A stretch of 64,000 nt of DNA from Bdellovibrionales bacterium (GCA_018266335.1 JAFEAR010000176.1:19690-83689), one strand, 5' to 3'. Shown: positions 16,599 to 26,393, counted from the first letter of the stretch. Numbers and translations: made by a program. The notes: generated from the sequence alone by a model not told the origin.

Positions 16599-17893
16599 CG
16601 ATAAGCCCTGCGACCACGCAGACGAGCTTCCTTCAAGAAGCCTTCATAGTTTTGACTCAACAAATACGACTGCAATTGGCTCATTGTATCGAGAGCAACA
16701 CCGACCAAGATCAACAAGGTGGTGCCACCAAAGCTAAACTGAACCTTAAAGGTCGAAATCAGAATAGAGGGCAATAAGCAAACTGCCGAAAGGTACAATG
16801 CACCCGAAAATGTAAGGCGAGTAATAATCGTATTGAAAAACTCGGAGGTGTGTTTGCCAGGACGAATGCCAGGCACATACCCACCGAATTTACGTAGGTT
16901 TTCCGCCAAATCGTTCGGATTCGTGCTAACCGCCGTATAAAAGAAACAGAAAAACACGATGCCCGTCACGTAGAGAATATTGAACAGGTATCCCGTCGGA
17001 ACAAACCACTGGGCAGCCCGCTGCGACCACTCGGAACTAACAAACCCCAAAATAGTCGCCGGGAAGAGAATAAGCGTGTTCGCGAAAATCGGAGGAATAA
17101 CGCCAGCAGAGTTAATTTTGAGCGGAAGGTGAGAATCCTGACCACCGTATACTTTACGCCCCACCATGCGCTTCGCATATTGAATAGGGACTTTTCTAGT
17201 TCCTTGTTCAATAAAGACAATCGCCGCCACAACCCCGATCATAACTGCAGCCAAAATCAGAAGTTTTCCAACAGAAAGCTGCTGATTTTCTAAGGATAGG
17301 CGAAGAGTGCTCACCGTTTTGAACATCGAAGATGCGATACCGGAGAAGATTAGAATGCTGGAACCATTGCCGATACCGCGCTCGGTAATCTGCTCGCCCA
17401 GCCACATCACGAACACAGAGCCCGTCGTAACCACAAGAACAGCCAACAAGCGGAAGCTAAGTCCACCCGCAACAACGATGGGACGTTGAGAAATCGGGCT
17501 AACCTGCCCCTCCAAGCTCGAAGCAATAGCAAAGGCTTGAACAATGGCAATCGCAACGGTCAAGTAGCGAGTGTACTGCGAGATCTGCCGACGACCATGC
17601 TCGCCCTCTTTATTGAGGCGCTCAATAGTCGGAAACATAATCGTTGCGAGCTGCATAATGATGCTCGCAGAGATATAGGGAGCAATCCCCAAACCAAAAA
17701 TAGAAAGCTGCTGAAGTGCCCCACCCGAGAACAAGTTGAGCAAACCAAAGACGGTACCCGAGGTTTTTTGAGAGAAAAACTCAGACAGGGCCTGCCCATC
17801 GACACCAGGAGTCGGCACGTGCACGCCGAACTTGAACACCAGCACCAACCCAATGAGCCAAAGAATTCTCGACCGCAATCCGCTTTCCATCAT
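16595..17893 (-). CDS. secY: Protein translocase subunit SecY
   Basis: SecY is the ten-helix core of the Sec channel. The 432-aa protein has the plug and N-terminus (VHVPTPGVDGQALSEFF), TM2 region with GGALQQLSIFGLGIAPYISASI, and the C4/C5 loops (IQYAKRMVGRKVYGGQDSHL, GGYVPGIRPGKHTSEF) that bind SecA and ribosome. Its partner secE is also in this window. It follows rplO by 53 bp. Confidence 0.98.
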   Translation of the reverse strand: MMESGLRSRILWLIGLVLVFKFGVHVPTPGVDGQALSEFFSQKTSGTVFGLLNLFSGGALQQLSIFGLGIAPYISASIIMQLATIMFPTIERLNKEGEHGRRQISQYTRYLTVAIAIVQAFAIASSLEGQVSPISQRPIVVAGGLSFRLLAVLVVTTGSVFVMWLGEQITERGIGNGSSILIFSGIASSMFKTVSTLRLSLENQQLSVGKLLILAAVMIGVVAAIVFIEQGTRKVPIQYAKRMVGRKVYGGQDSHLPLKINSAGVIPPIFANTLILFPATILGFVSSEWSQRAAQWFVPTGYLFNILYVTGIVFFCFFYTAVSTNPNDLAENLRKFGGYVPGIRPGKHTSEFFNTIITRLTFSGALYLSAVCLLPSILISTFKVQFSFGGTTLLILVGVALDTMSQLQSYLLSQNYEGFLKEARLRGRRAYR

Positions 17894-17946
17894 CCTACCT
17901 CAAATTCTTCGCAGCTAAGGCGAGCACAACCCGTCAGCCGAATAGA

Positions 17947-18420
17947 TCAATCAGCGCTTTTGCTCACTGCCGGAAGTTCAACGATCGTAATCTTAACTCC
18001 GTTGGACTCCAAAAGTTTTTTAGCAGCAGGTGCGACTCGATGCGCCTCAACCGACTTGGGATAAGCACTCGGAGCGCGAGTTCCTTCAATGCTAAGGGTA
18101 ATCCGCGAACGAGCACCGAAAGTCTTCGGGAACAAATCCTTCAGAGTCAAAGCCTGACCAGCATATTTAGCCAGTTCGGTAACATTGACCGCGAATCCCA
18201 TACGCTTCAAGGGACTACGAAAACCAACTTTCGGCGAGCGGCGATGAATGGGCATCTGACCACCTTCAAAAGAAGGATGAATCGGAGCGCCCGTACGAGC
18301 TTTTTGACCCTTATGGCCCTTACCTGCCGTTTTTCCAAGTCCAGAGCCAATGCCCCGACCCTTACGGAGGGGAGCATGGTTACTACCAACCGGTGCCTTG
18401 ATGTTACTTAGCTTCAACAT
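17947..18420 (-). CDS. rplO: 50S ribosomal protein L15
   Basis: L15 is a late 50S assembly protein. It has the diagnostic Gly-rich N-terminus APLRKGRGIGSGLGKTAGKG followed by HKGQKARTG, and FEGGQMPIHRRSPKVGFRSP. Length of 157 aa is normal. It overlaps rpmD by 17 bp, longer than the common 4 bp coupling. Confidence 0.97.
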   Translation of the reverse strand: MLKLSNIKAPVGSNHAPLRKGRGIGSGLGKTAGKGHKGQKARTGAPIHPSFEGGQMPIHRRSPKVGFRSPLKRMGFAVNVTELAKYAGQALTLKDLFPKTFGARSRITLSIEGTRAPSAYPKSVEAHRVAPAAKKLLESNGVKITIVELPAVSKSAD

Positions 18421-18592
18421 TTTTCACCTCGACCCACTGGATGACCGACCGGATCATGCCACGAACCGTGGGCTGATCGGGCAGTACCCGGGATTTTCCA
18501 ATTTTACCAAGCCCAAGGGCTTCTAAGGTACGAACATGCTGCGGCTTAGTGCGAATGCAGCTTTTTACTTGCCGAACGAAAATCTGGCTCAT
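18404..18592 (-). CDS. rpmD: 50S ribosomal protein L30
   Basis: The 62-aa product has the L30 pattern IFVRQVKSCIRTKPQHVRTL, LGLGKIGKSRVLPDQPTVRG and MIRSVIQWVEVKNVE. It occupies the normal place between rpsE and rplO and overlaps rplO by 17 bp. Confidence 0.95.
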   Translation of the reverse strand: MSQIFVRQVKSCIRTKPQHVRTLEALGLGKIGKSRVLPDQPTVRGMIRSVIQWVEVKNVEAK

Positions 18593-18599
18593 GATTCCC

Positions 18600-19148
18600 T
18601 CAAGCGCCTCTCGTGAGGCGAGCTTTGTATTGCTCTTTAGTACGCAATTTCGTCAAAGCATTAATCGTAGCCTTAAGAACGTTGTGCGGATTGTTAGATC
18701 CGATACATTTCGTAAGTACGTTTTTGACGCCTGCACATTCCATAATTGCCCGAACCGGACCACCGGCAATTACGCCGGTTCCCGTCGAAGCCGGAATCAA
18801 AACAACTTTACCGGAACCAAACACACCCAACGTTTCATGGGGAATGGTATCTTTAACAACGGGGACCGAGAACAAGCCTTTTTTAGCTTGCTCACCAGCC
18901 TTACGGATAGCTTCAGGCACTTCCCCGGCTTTACCCAGACCCACACCAATTTTGCCTTCACGATTTCCCACCACAACGATGGCACTGAAGCTAAACCGAC
19001 GACCACCCTTGACCACTTTAGCAACCCGGCCAATGTGAATCACGCGATCGATCAAACCCGAGTCTTCGCCCGCGGAAGAATTCCGATTGTTAGGGCCACC
19101 CGATTTGCCGCCGTGACCGCCTCTGCCTGTTTTATCTGTTTGAGCCAT
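18600..19148 (-). CDS. rpsE: 30S ribosomal protein S5
   Basis: S5 takes part in translational fidelity and mRNA unwinding. The dsRBD-like fold is clear: [40 protein letters not shown], and the C-terminal [23 protein letters not shown] motif, here with [20 protein letters not shown]. The first ~25 residues are a Gly/Ser/Asn-rich extension. Length is 182 aa. Confidence 0.97.
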   Translation of the reverse strand: MAQTDKTGRGGHGGKSGGPNNRNSSAGEDSGLIDRVIHIGRVAKVVKGGRRFSFSAIVVVGNREGKIGVGLGKAGEVPEAIRKAGEQAKKGLFSVPVVKDTIPHETLGVFGSGKVVLIPASTGTGVIAGGPVRAIMECAGVKNVLTKCIGSNNPHNVLKATINALTKLRTKEQYKARLTRGA

Positions 19149-19183
19149 AGTCTAAAAAAACCTCAACATTCTCAGAAGGAGAG

Positions 19184-19546
19184 TTAGAGTTTCAATCCCC
19201 CTTCACGAGCACCGCTAGCAACTGCCGCGACACGACCGTGATAAACGCGACCACCGCGATCAAAAACAACTGCTTTGACGCCCATTGCGAGAGCCTTCGC
19301 TGCAACGGTCTTGCCCAACTCAGTAGCCAAGGTAATGTTGGAAGTTTTACCCTGAGGAGTAGATACGCTCAGCAGCGTGTTGCCCACTTCATCGTTGATT
19401 ACTTGCGCAACCACTGAACGGTTAGTTTTAGTGATGCAAAGACGAGGGCGCTCTGCCGTACCCAAAACTTTTTTGCGGATACGCTTCACGCGGCGGACTC
19501 GTCCTGCCCACTTATCGTCTGTGCGCTTTCTAACTTTTTTTGCCAT
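19184..19546 (-). CDS. rplR: 50S ribosomal protein L18
   Basis: L18 binds 5S rRNA with L5. The sequence includes RLCITKTNRSVVAQVINDE and KALAMGVKAVVFDRGGRVYH, followed by GRVAAVASGAREGGLKL. The start is placed at the ATG at 19546 (MAKKVRKRTDD) because an AGGGTG lies 7 bases upstream of it; an ATG two codons earlier is too close to that site. Confidence 0.95.
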   Translation of the reverse strand: MAKKVRKRTDDKWAGRVRRVKRIRKKVLGTAERPRLCITKTNRSVVAQVINDEVGNTLLSVSTPQGKTSNITLATELGKTVAAKALAMGVKAVVFDRGGRVYHGRVAAVASGAREGGLKL

Positions 19547-19571
19547 ATTCATTCACCCTGTCTGGGAAAGC

Positions 19572-20117
19572 TTATTTACCACCAGCAGCAGCTTTACCAG
19601 CTTTTCTGCGGATGACTTCGTTAGAGTACTTGATGCCTTTACCTTGGTACGGCTCAGGCGGACGCAATGCACGGATCTTCGCTGCCGTTTCGCCAAGCAA
19701 AGCTTTATCCGGGCTCTGAAGAACCAACCCCGTATTACCTTCAACTTTAACAGTAAGGCCTTCCGGAATCGGGAAATCCACGGGGTGCGAGAAACCAAGC
19801 GTCAGGTTAAGAGTCTTACCCTTAACAGCTGCGCGGTAGCCGACACCGACGATTTCCAGCTTGCGCTCATAACCGGAGGTCACTCCAGTCACGATATTTG
19901 CAATGAGAGTACGAACCAGCCCATGCTTAGCACGGTTTGCTGCTTCATCAGATTTGCGGTTAACCGAAATCTTCGTTTGTTCCAAAACCAAATCCACACC
20001 GGAGGGGATCTTAAGATCGAGCTTGCCTTTGGGGCCTTCGACCTTGAGCAATCCAGCGGTCACGGAAGCTTTCACTCCCGAGGGAATTTGAATAGGTTGT
20101 TTTCCAAGTCGCGACAT
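19572..20117 (-). CDS. rplF: 50S ribosomal protein L6
   Basis: L6 lies near the factor-binding site. It begins MSRLGKQPIQIPSGVKASVT and carries the C-terminal signature RPPEPYQGKGIKYSNEVIRR, followed by KAGKAAAGGK, a short Lys/Ala/Gly-rich end. The 181-aa length is normal. Confidence 0.97.
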   Translation of the reverse strand: MSRLGKQPIQIPSGVKASVTAGLLKVEGPKGKLDLKIPSGVDLVLEQTKISVNRKSDEAANRAKHGLVRTLIANIVTGVTSGYERKLEIVGVGYRAAVKGKTLNLTLGFSHPVDFPIPEGLTVKVEGNTGLVLQSPDKALLGETAAKIRALRPPEPYQGKGIKYSNEVIRRKAGKAAAGGK

Positions 20118-20131
20118 ACAGCTTCAACCCC

Positions 20132-20533
20132 TTACCAGATAGAGCAGAGGTGCTCTCCGCCCACGCCAAGCTTACGCGCATCCCGATCCGAAAGAACACC
20201 TTTCGAAGTCGAAAGAATCGCCAAACCCAGGCCACTAACAACCTTAGGAATTCCATCCGAATGAACATAGCGGCGCAAGCCAGGCTTAGACACACGCTTC
20301 AATCCATTGATGACAGGTTTTTTGAGGTCTCCGTTTTCAAATTTCAAATAGAGACGCAGCCAGGTTTTACCTTCCACGGCAACTTCTTTGAAGCTCTTCA
20401 CGTAGCCTTGATTCACTAGAATCTCAGCAACGCTGCGATTCAGACGCGAATTGAACACATCTACTTTAGAGTTACGACCCAAACCCGCATTGCGAATGCG
20501 CGTAAGGAAGTCAGAAAGTTGATCGTTAACCAT
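20132..20533 (-). CDS. rpsH: 30S ribosomal protein S8
   Basis: S8 binds the central domain of 16S rRNA. It begins MVNDQLSDFLTRIRNAGLGR and ends with GLGLAILSTSKGVLSDRDAR and KLGVGGEHLCSIW, the family C-terminus. It starts 3 bp after rplE; rpsN, which normally lies between them, is not there. Confidence 0.97.
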   Translation of the reverse strand: MVNDQLSDFLTRIRNAGLGRNSKVDVFNSRLNRSVAEILVNQGYVKSFKEVAVEGKTWLRLYLKFENGDLKKPVINGLKRVSKPGLRRYVHSDGIPKVVSGLGLAILSTSKGVLSDRDARKLGVGGEHLCSIW

Positions 20534-20535
20534 GA

Positions 20536-21099
20536 TTAAACTCCCTGCTTCTTGAAGGGAAAACCAAATTCCTTCAGAAGCTCCAATGCATCTTTATCAC
20601 TGTTAGCCGTAGTGCCAATGGTGATGTTGAAGCCACGAACCTTGTCCACCGAGTCATAATCAACTTCAGGGAAGATTGTGTGTTCTTTGATTCCGAAAGA
20701 GTAGTTGCCGCGACCGTCAAAACTCTTGTCGGCGAATCCTTTGAAGTCACGAATACGAGGACTAGCGATCGAAATAAAGCGATCAAGAAACTCGTACATA
20801 CGCTGGCGACGAAGAGTAACTACGCAGCCAATGTTAAGGCCAGCACGCAACTTGAAGTTTGCGATAGCCTTTTTAGACTTAGTAACCGAAACTTTTTGAC
20901 CCGTAATACGGGTCAAATCAGCAGCCATCTGCTCCAGAGTCTTCGGATTCGTGATCGCATCTTTCATCGAGCAAGAAACCGTAATGGAGGTCAAACGAGG
21001 AACCTGCATGACGTTTTTGAAGGTGCCAGAATCGATGAATTTTTTACGGATTTTATCCTGATACATCGTCTGAAGACGAGGTTGAACATTCGCGCTCAT
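20536..21099 (-). CDS. rplE: 50S ribosomal protein L5
   Basis: L5 binds 5S rRNA and contacts P-site tRNA. Recognisable blocks are VMQVPRLTSITVSCSMKDA, ITGQKVSVTKSKKAIANFKL, VTLRRQRMYEFLDRFISIAS and GFNITIGTTANSDKDALELL. Length of 187 aa is normal. Confidence 0.97.
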   Translation of the reverse strand: MSANVQPRLQTMYQDKIRKKFIDSGTFKNVMQVPRLTSITVSCSMKDAITNPKTLEQMAADLTRITGQKVSVTKSKKAIANFKLRAGLNIGCVVTLRRQRMYEFLDRFISIASPRIRDFKGFADKSFDGRGNYSFGIKEHTIFPEVDYDSVDKVRGFNITIGTTANSDKDALELLKEFGFPFKKQGV

Positions 21100-21102
21100 G
21101 TC

Positions 21103-21438
21103 TTACTTGCCTTTCTTGACCGCGGAGCCCTTGCGGAACACGCGCTTCTTATCGCCATCTTTGCCAGCTTCGGAGCCAACGCGGCCCATTGCTTTGCCCG
21201 AATCGCTGCAAACTTGGAACACGCTCGCCGGCATCCAACGCAGTTTTTCTACGATTCCACCCTTAGGATTAGTCTGCGAGGGTTTGGTGTGACGCTTAAC
21301 TGTTCCAATACCATCAACGCGAATCATCTGTTTAGCTTGACGCACTTCAGCCACTTTACCGGTCTTGCCTTTAAAAGCACCGGAAAGAGCTACAACGAGA
21401 TCGCCCTTCTTTAGGTGTTTAACTTTTGCCAAATTCAC
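21103..21438 (-). CDS. rplX: 50S ribosomal protein L24
   Basis: L24 initiates 50S assembly. A KOW motif is at the N-terminus ([20 protein letters not shown]), then [20 protein letters not shown]. The C-terminus ends with a basic run ([15 protein letters not shown]). It overlaps rplN by 4 bp. Confidence 0.96.
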   Translation of the reverse strand: MNLAKVKHLKKGDLVVALSGAFKGKTGKVAEVRQAKQMIRVDGIGTVKRHTKPSQTNPKGGIVEKLRWMPASVFQVCSDSGKAMGRVGSEAGKDGDKKRVFRKGSAVKKGK

Positions 21439-21803
21439 AAAACCTCCGGAGCAAGCGAAACGATTTTCAGGAAAGATTTTCCACGCAGCTCACGCGCAAC
21501 AGGACCAAATACCCGAGTACCGATCGGCTCTTTCGAGGGGTTGATCAGTACAGCAGCGTTCTCGTCGAAACGAATATAGCTGCCATCGGTACGGCGAATT
21601 TCTTTACGAGTACGAACGATGACCGCTTTGCAAACGTCACCCTTCTTGATTTTACTTTCGGGGGTCGCGGCTTTCACCGAGCAAACGATAATGTCCCCGA
21701 TCGTGGCGTACCGACGACGGGTACCGCCAAGAACTTTAATACACTTAAGTTCTTTAGCGCCCGAATTGTCGGCCACGGTAAGGTGGGTGCAATGTTGAAT
21801 CAT
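21435..21803 (-). CDS. rplN: 50S ribosomal protein L14
   Basis: L14 forms an intersubunit bridge. The sequence has [58 protein letters not shown] and [13 protein letters not shown]. It is 122 aa, as is usual, and is coupled to rplX. Confidence 0.98.
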   Translation of the reverse strand: MIQHCTHLTVADNSGAKELKCIKVLGGTRRRYATIGDIIVCSVKAATPESKIKKGDVCKAVIVRTRKEIRRTDGSYIRFDENAAVLINPSKEPIGTRVFGPVARELRGKSFLKIVSLAPEVL

Positions 21804-21832
21804 AACTAAAACTCCAAAAAAACGTTAGACCA

Positions 21833-22102
21833 CTACTCCAAGGCGGCGGGATCGATAACGTCCCCCTTCTTAACAACCTTGAGAAAGCGGAACTTCTTCT
21901 CTTTACTGATCGGACTGCACTCCGCGAAGGAAACGCGGTCGCCAACAGCAACCGTAGAATCTTCACAGTGCACTTTATATTTTTTGCGGGTGGAAACGAT
22001 TTTTCCAATCCGACTTTCGCGGTACTTACGGGTCACCGAAACGACCAACGTTTTCTGCATTTTGTTGCTATTAACTAGACCTTCAAAAACTTTTACCGAC
22101 AT
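21833..22102 (-). CDS. rpsQ: 30S ribosomal protein S17
   Basis: S17 binds the 5' domain of 16S rRNA. The OB-fold protein has FEGLVNSNKMQKTLVVSVTR, SRIGKIVSTRKKYKVHCED and AVGDRVSFAECSPISKEKKF. Length 89 aa; genome position between rpmC and rplN is canonical. Confidence 0.96.
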   Translation of the reverse strand: MSVKVFEGLVNSNKMQKTLVVSVTRKYRESRIGKIVSTRKKYKVHCEDSTVAVGDRVSFAECSPISKEKKFRFLKVVKKGDVIDPAALE

Positions 22103-22113
22103 AACGATCCTTA

Positions 22114-22362
22114 TTAAGCCAAATCTCTCAGGACGGTGGCGAGTTCACGGCGCTTGGTGCGGTATTCCGTGAGGTTCGGAGCCTGTAGATTGAAGCGGAT
22201 AGCAAGAAGTTCCGACTTCAACTGGCGAGCCCGCGCGGCCAATCCGCGACGATCCTGAGGAGCCGCAGCTTTATCGGCCGCAACTGCCTTCTTTTTCGCG
22301 GGGGCTTTAGCTTTCTTAGCCACCGTTTTCTTTACTGCTGTTTTTTTCTTAGTAGGCGCCAT
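22114..22362 (-). CDS. rpmC: 50S ribosomal protein L29 with Lys/Ala-rich N-terminal extension
   Basis: L29 sits at the tunnel exit and helps dock SRP and trigger factor. The two-helix core is in the C-terminal half: [20 protein letters not shown] and [19 protein letters not shown]. It is preceded by about 37 residues of Lys/Ala/Pro-rich sequence ([20 protein letters not shown] and onward), which ordinary L29 (60-70 aa) lacks. The next gene starts 11 bp downstream. An internal start without the extension cannot be excluded, but no Met is available near the core. Confidence 0.92.
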   Translation of the reverse strand: MAPTKKKTAVKKTVAKKAKAPAKKKAVAADKAAAPQDRRGLAARARQLKSELLAIRFNLQAPNLTEYRTKRRELATVLRDLA

Positions 22363-22375
22363 GTTTCGCTATGCC

Positions 22376-22795
22376 TCAAACAATCATGTCCGAACGAGAA
22401 ATCATCTTGGTACGAATCGGCAGCTTATGGAGAGCAAGGGTCATTGCTTTACGAGCGATCTCGCGAGTAACGCCTTCCATCTCGAACAACACCGTTCCGG
22501 GCTTAACTACAGCAACCCAGTATTCCGGGTTACCTTTACCGCTACCCATTCGAGTCTCAGCTGCTTTTTTGGTAATCGATTTCTGAGGGAAAATCCGAAT
22601 CCAAACTTTACCGCCGCGCTTAATGAAGCGAGTCATAGCAATACGACTAGCTTCAATTTGACGGGCCGTAATCCAGCCACATTCTTGGCACTGGAGACCG
22701 AACTCACCGAAAGACAAACGATTGCCGCGAGTCGCGAGACCGCGCATCTTGCCCTTCTGTACTTTACGATACTTAACTTTCTTGGGAGCTAGCAT
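22376..22795 (-). CDS. rplP: 50S ribosomal protein L16
   Basis: L16 helps position tRNA at the A-site. It starts [20 protein letters not shown] and contains [40 protein letters not shown] and [20 protein letters not shown]. The 139-aa length is normal. Confidence 0.98.
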   Translation of the reverse strand: MLAPKKVKYRKVQKGKMRGLATRGNRLSFGEFGLQCQECGWITARQIEASRIAMTRFIKRGGKVWIRIFPQKSITKKAAETRMGSGKGNPEYWVAVVKPGTVLFEMEGVTREIARKAMTLALHKLPIRTKMISRSDMIV

Positions 22796-22798
22796 GTC

Positions 22799-23497
22799 TT
22801 AAGCCCTTTCCGTACCCATTTGGGACGAAGGCATACTGTTCGGCGTGCCACCCATACGAGTGCGCATATCGACTTCACCTTTGTAAACCCAAACTTTGAT
22901 TCCGATGATTCCGTACGTGGTCTTCGCTTCGGCAAAACCGAAGTCGATGTCTGCACGGAGCGTATGTAAGGGGACGGATCCCTCAGCGTACTTTTCCGTA
23001 CGGGCAATTTCAGCTCCGGCCAAACGGCCAGAGGTACGAACCTTGATTCCTTTAACGCCAAACTTCATGGCCTGCTGAATAGCTTTCTTCATGGCCCGGC
23101 GGTAAGCGATACGACGTTCCAATTGGTTCGCAATGCTTTCCGCGATCAATTGCGCATCAGCTTCAGCTTTACGAACTTCAGTAACGTTTAAGAAAACGTC
23201 ATCCGGATTCTTGCCGATGCTCTTAGCAACGTCAGCTTTGATTTGTTCAATTCCCGCGCCTTTTTTGCCGATAGCAATACCGGGACGGGCCGAGAAAACG
23301 TTAATGCGAATTTTCCCTGCGGTTCTTTCAATTTCGATTTTCGAAACACCTGCAGAGTACAGCTTCTCTTTAACGAAGCGACGAACTTTGATGTCTTCCA
23401 AAAGAAGCTTGCCGAAGTCCTTTTCAGCGAACCAACGAGACTCCCAGGGGCGAATTACGCCAACCCGAAACCCAATAGGATGTGTCTTCTGTCCCAT
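22799..23497 (-). CDS. rpsC: 30S ribosomal protein S3
   Basis: S3 forms part of the mRNA entry helicase. It begins [20 protein letters not shown], has the KH domain ([20 protein letters not shown] with GxxG loop) and the C-terminal domain [20 protein letters not shown] and [20 protein letters not shown]. Length is 232 aa. Confidence 0.98.
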   Translation of the reverse strand: MGQKTHPIGFRVGVIRPWESRWFAEKDFGKLLLEDIKVRRFVKEKLYSAGVSKIEIERTAGKIRINVFSARPGIAIGKKGAGIEQIKADVAKSIGKNPDDVFLNVTEVRKAEADAQLIAESIANQLERRIAYRRAMKKAIQQAMKFGVKGIKVRTSGRLAGAEIARTEKYAEGSVPLHTLRADIDFGFAEAKTTYGIIGIKVWVYKGEVDMRTRMGGTPNSMPSSQMGTERA

Positions 23498-23499
23498 GA

Positions 23500-23907
23500 T
23501 CAGTTATCCCCTTTCTTTTTCGAGGATTTAGATTTTTTCGCAGCAACTTTTGCGGCTTTTTCTGCCAAACTCATTTCAACATGGGACGTACGCGTCCAAC
23601 GGCCATCCGCACGACCGTGCGCACGAGGCATGAAGCGTTTAATACGAGGACCTTCATTGATTTGAAGCTCGCTCACGTAAAGGCGATCCATATCGGAAAC
23701 ACCTTTCTGCTGAGCGTTGGCCATAGCCGAACGCAACAGTTTCAGAAGAATTCGTGCCGCCTTAGGCTTCTCGAGAAGAAGAATGCGATTCGCGTGTTCA
23801 ATCTTTTTTCCGCGAATCATGTCGGCCATTTGACGGCAACGGACCGGGGAGATCATTGCCATCTTCAAGTAAGCCTTGGATGCTTCGGGGATTTTAACCT
23901 GCTTCAT
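23500..23907 (-). CDS. rplV: 50S ribosomal protein L22 with basic C-terminal tail
   Basis: L22 lines the exit tunnel. Core blocks are [40 protein letters not shown] and [20 protein letters not shown]. After the normal end (RTSHVEMSL) there are about 25 residues rich in Lys, Ala and Ser, giving 135 aa against about 110. Confidence 0.97.
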   Translation of the reverse strand: MKQVKIPEASKAYLKMAMISPVRCRQMADMIRGKKIEHANRILLLEKPKAARILLKLLRSAMANAQQKGVSDMDRLYVSELQINEGPRIKRFMPRAHGRADGRWTRTSHVEMSLAEKAAKVAAKKSKSSKKKGDN

Positions 23908-23925
23908 AATCTTTCCTTATACCGC

Positions 23926-24210
23926 TTACTTACCAGCAGCGGCTTTCTTATCACCGGCAGTATGTCCACCGAAAGAACGAGTCGGAGCGAATTCGCCGAA
24001 TTTGTGCCCGACCATGTTGTCAGTAACATACACGGGAACGAATTTTTTACCGTTATGAACCGCGAAGGAGAGGCCGATCGCGTTCGGAGCAATCGTTGAA
24101 GCACGCGACCAAGTTTTGATGACGCCTTTTTTCTTCGAGTTTTGAGCCTCGTCGATTTTCTTCGCCAAATGGTTCGCTACAAAGGGACCTTTTTTTAAAG
24201 ACCTTGCCAT
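23926..24210 (-). CDS. rpsS: 30S ribosomal protein S19
   Basis: S19 partners S13 in the 30S head. It begins [20 protein letters not shown] and has [40 protein letters not shown] and [18 protein letters not shown]. The last residues are Lys/Ala-rich. Confidence 0.98.
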   Translation of the reverse strand: MARSLKKGPFVANHLAKKIDEAQNSKKKGVIKTWSRASTIAPNAIGLSFAVHNGKKFVPVYVTDNMVGHKFGEFAPTRSFGGHTAGDKKAAAGK

Positions 24211-24221
24211 TTATTTATCCT

Positions 24222-25064
24222 CTACGCCTTGCCTTGAGTCATCTTGCCTCTCGGACGACCACGTACAATCCGAGAAGTAGTGCGTTTGTTATTACGCGTT
24301 TTGTACCCTTTGGTCGGCTGACCCCACGGAGTAACCGGGTGACGGCCACCCTTGGTACGACCTTCACCACCACCGTGCGGGTGATCAACAGGGTTCATCG
24401 TCGTGCCGCGGTTAGCAGGACGTTTGCCAAGCCAGCGCGAACGACCAGCTTTGCCGATAACACGAGACTCATGCTCGACGTTGCCGACCTGACCAATCGT
24501 TGCGTAGCAATTAACGTTAATTAGGCGAACTTCGCCACTCGGAAGACGAATTTGTGCATCGATGCCTTCGCGGCCCAGCAACTGAGCAGCGGCACCAGCC
24601 GTACGAACAATCTGTCCACCGCGACCAGGCTTAAGTTCGATATTATGGATCGTCGAACCAAGCGGAATGTTTTGCAGCGGCAAAGCATTGCCCGGACGAA
24701 TGTCAGCGTCGGGACCACATTCAACGCGATCCCCTTTCTTCATTCCAACGGGCGCCAGAATCAGGCCCTTGTGACCGTTGGCATAATTCAATAGAGCCAA
24801 ACGAGCGCTACGGTTCGGATCGTAGAAAATTCCAGCCACAACAGCGGGCACGCCGATGAAGGCGCGTTTAAATTCAACAACGCGATAGTTACGCTTGTGA
24901 CCGCCACCTTTGTGACGAGTGGTCATGTGACCGTAGTTGTTACGACCAGCTTTTTCGGGAAGCGACGTCAGAAGGTTCTTCGGGAGCTTGCTAGTTTCAA
25001 GTTCCGAAAAATCTTCCCGAGTCATCTGCCGAACTGCGGGGGATGTAGGTCTGTAGGATTTCAT
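24222..25064 (-). CDS. rplB: 50S ribosomal protein L2
   Basis: L2 is essential for peptidyl transfer and subunit joining. The 280-aa protein has [40 protein letters not shown] and the catalytic-region motif [20 protein letters not shown] with the conserved His. It starts about 20 bp after rplW. Confidence 0.98.
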   Translation of the reverse strand: MKSYRPTSPAVRQMTREDFSELETSKLPKNLLTSLPEKAGRNNYGHMTTRHKGGGHKRNYRVVEFKRAFIGVPAVVAGIFYDPNRSARLALLNYANGHKGLILAPVGMKKGDRVECGPDADIRPGNALPLQNIPLGSTIHNIELKPGRGGQIVRTAGAAAQLLGREGIDAQIRLPSGEVRLINVNCYATIGQVGNVEHESRVIGKAGRSRWLGKRPANRGTTMNPVDHPHGGGEGRTKGGRHPVTPWGQPTKGYKTRNNKRTTSRIVRGRPRGKMTQGKA

Positions 25065-25083
25065 CGTTTGCTACTCCAACCAA

Positions 25084-25365
25084 TCACTTCAGCTCGAGAC
25101 GCTTACCGGCAGGCAAACGAATGAGAGCTTTCTTGAAAGAACGAGGAGCAATCTCCCCCTTCTTGGTGCGACGCACTTTTTTACGGAAAATGACCGTGCG
25201 TACGGATTCAGCGGTTACACCGAACACATCCTTCACAGCCTTTTTGATTTCAACTTTGGTCAACGAAGGGTCCACGATAATCGCGAACTCATTTTTCGTT
25301 TCTTGAGCTTTAGTGCTCTTCTCCGTCATGTACGGCTGAATAATTTTATCGGTCAAAATTTTCAT
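25084..25365 (-). CDS. rplW: 50S ribosomal protein L23
   Basis: L23 is the docking site for trigger factor and SRP at the tunnel exit. The 93-aa protein has IIQPYMTEKSTKAQETKNEF, VDPSLTKVEIKKAVKDVFGV and a basic stretch VIFRKKVRRTKKGEIAPRSF. It overlaps rplD by 4 bp. Confidence 0.96.
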   Translation of the reverse strand: MKILTDKIIQPYMTEKSTKAQETKNEFAIIVDPSLTKVEIKKAVKDVFGVTAESVRTVIFRKKVRRTKKGEIAPRSFKKALIRLPAGKRLELK

Positions 25366-26003
25366 GACTCGGTCTCCAGACGCTTGGTCAGACTAGCGTA
25401 AGCGGCTTCCGAGAAAATGAGAGTGTCCGTCTTGATGAAATCAAGGCAGGTCCACTTTTCTTCGGAGAGAACGTCTACGTTCTTGAGGTTACGTGCGCTC
25501 TTCAGCAAGAGTTGATCGCTTCCTTTGGAAACCACCACACCTACGCGAGCCGAGCTCAACGAAAGAGCAGAGAGCAAACCCGAAACCGTCTTCGCCGCGG
25601 GCTTTTTCAAGTCGCTGCGGAGGACGCGAATTTGGCCGCCAGAGTAACGGTCCGAAAGAACCGAAACGAGCGCTGCTTTTTTAATTTTCTTGTTTACTTT
25701 GAATCCACGAAGAATGGGGGCCGGGCCGAACACGACACCGCCGCCAACCCAATGAGGAGCACGGTTGCCACCCTGACGAGCACCACCGCTGCCTTTTTGT
25801 TGGCGAATTTTTTTACCGCCACCACTCACGGCGCTACGGGTCTTAGAGCAAGCCGTCCGCTTGTAGAAGCTAAAACGCTGGCCTTCGCATGCGAAGTGCA
25901 CAACAGCTTCATTGGGTTCAGTTCCGAAGATGGCAGGGCTTGCGTCAAGCGACGAAAGCGTTTTGCCGTCAAAGTTAATAACTGGAAGGGAAAGTTTAGA
26001 CAT
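25362..26003 (-). CDS. rplD: 50S ribosomal protein L4
   Basis: L4 reaches into the exit tunnel and in some bacteria represses its own operon. The tunnel loop is visible (TRSAVSGGGKKIRQQKGSGG, then ARQGGNRAPHWVGGGVVFGP). The globular part has LRGFKVNKKIKKAALVSVLS. It is 213 aa. It begins 11 bp after rpsJ, so rplC, normally between these genes, is missing. Confidence 0.97.
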   Translation of the reverse strand: MSKLSLPVINFDGKTLSSLDASPAIFGTEPNEAVVHFACEGQRFSFYKRTACSKTRSAVSGGGKKIRQQKGSGGARQGGNRAPHWVGGGVVFGPAPILRGFKVNKKIKKAALVSVLSDRYSGGQIRVLRSDLKKPAAKTVSGLLSALSLSSARVGVVVSKGSDQLLLKSARNLKNVDVLSEEKWTCLDFIKTDTLIFSEAAYASLTKRLETES

Positions 26004-26014
26004 ATTCGTTCACC

Positions 26015-26323
26015 TCAAAGCTTGATCTCGACGTCGACGCCGGCAGCAAGATCCAATTTCATCAGTGAATCGACAGTCTGTTGGTTCGGTTCCAAAATGT
26101 CGATGAGACGTTTGTGAGTGCGAATCTCAAACTGTTCGCGACTCTTCTTGTCGATGTGCGGGCTACGCAAAACCGTGAAACGGTTAACTGACGTAGGCAA
26201 CGGAATGGGACCGGCGATATCTGCGCCAGTTCTCTTGACTGTATCAAGGATCGACACAACAGCCGTGTCCAGCAATCTGCTGTCGAACGCCTTGAGCTTG
26301 ATTCGGATCTTTTGAACTCTCAT
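26015..26323 (-). CDS. rpsJ: 30S ribosomal protein S10 (NusE)
   Basis: S10 functions in the 30S head and in NusB/NusG antitermination complexes. The 102-aa protein has [40 protein letters not shown] and [20 protein letters not shown]. It is the first gene of the S10 operon here and has a likely promoter of its own about 70 bp upstream. Confidence 0.98.
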   Translation of the reverse strand: MRVQKIRIKLKAFDSRLLDTAVVSILDTVKRTGADIAGPIPLPTSVNRFTVLRSPHIDKKSREQFEIRTHKRLIDILEPNQQTVDSLMKLDLAAGVDVEIKL

Positions 26324-26393
26324 AGCGAAATTCCCGACTTTCTCTCCATCTAAATTTGGACTCTCAAAGAACCTGGTTAAAACGAGGGTGTCT

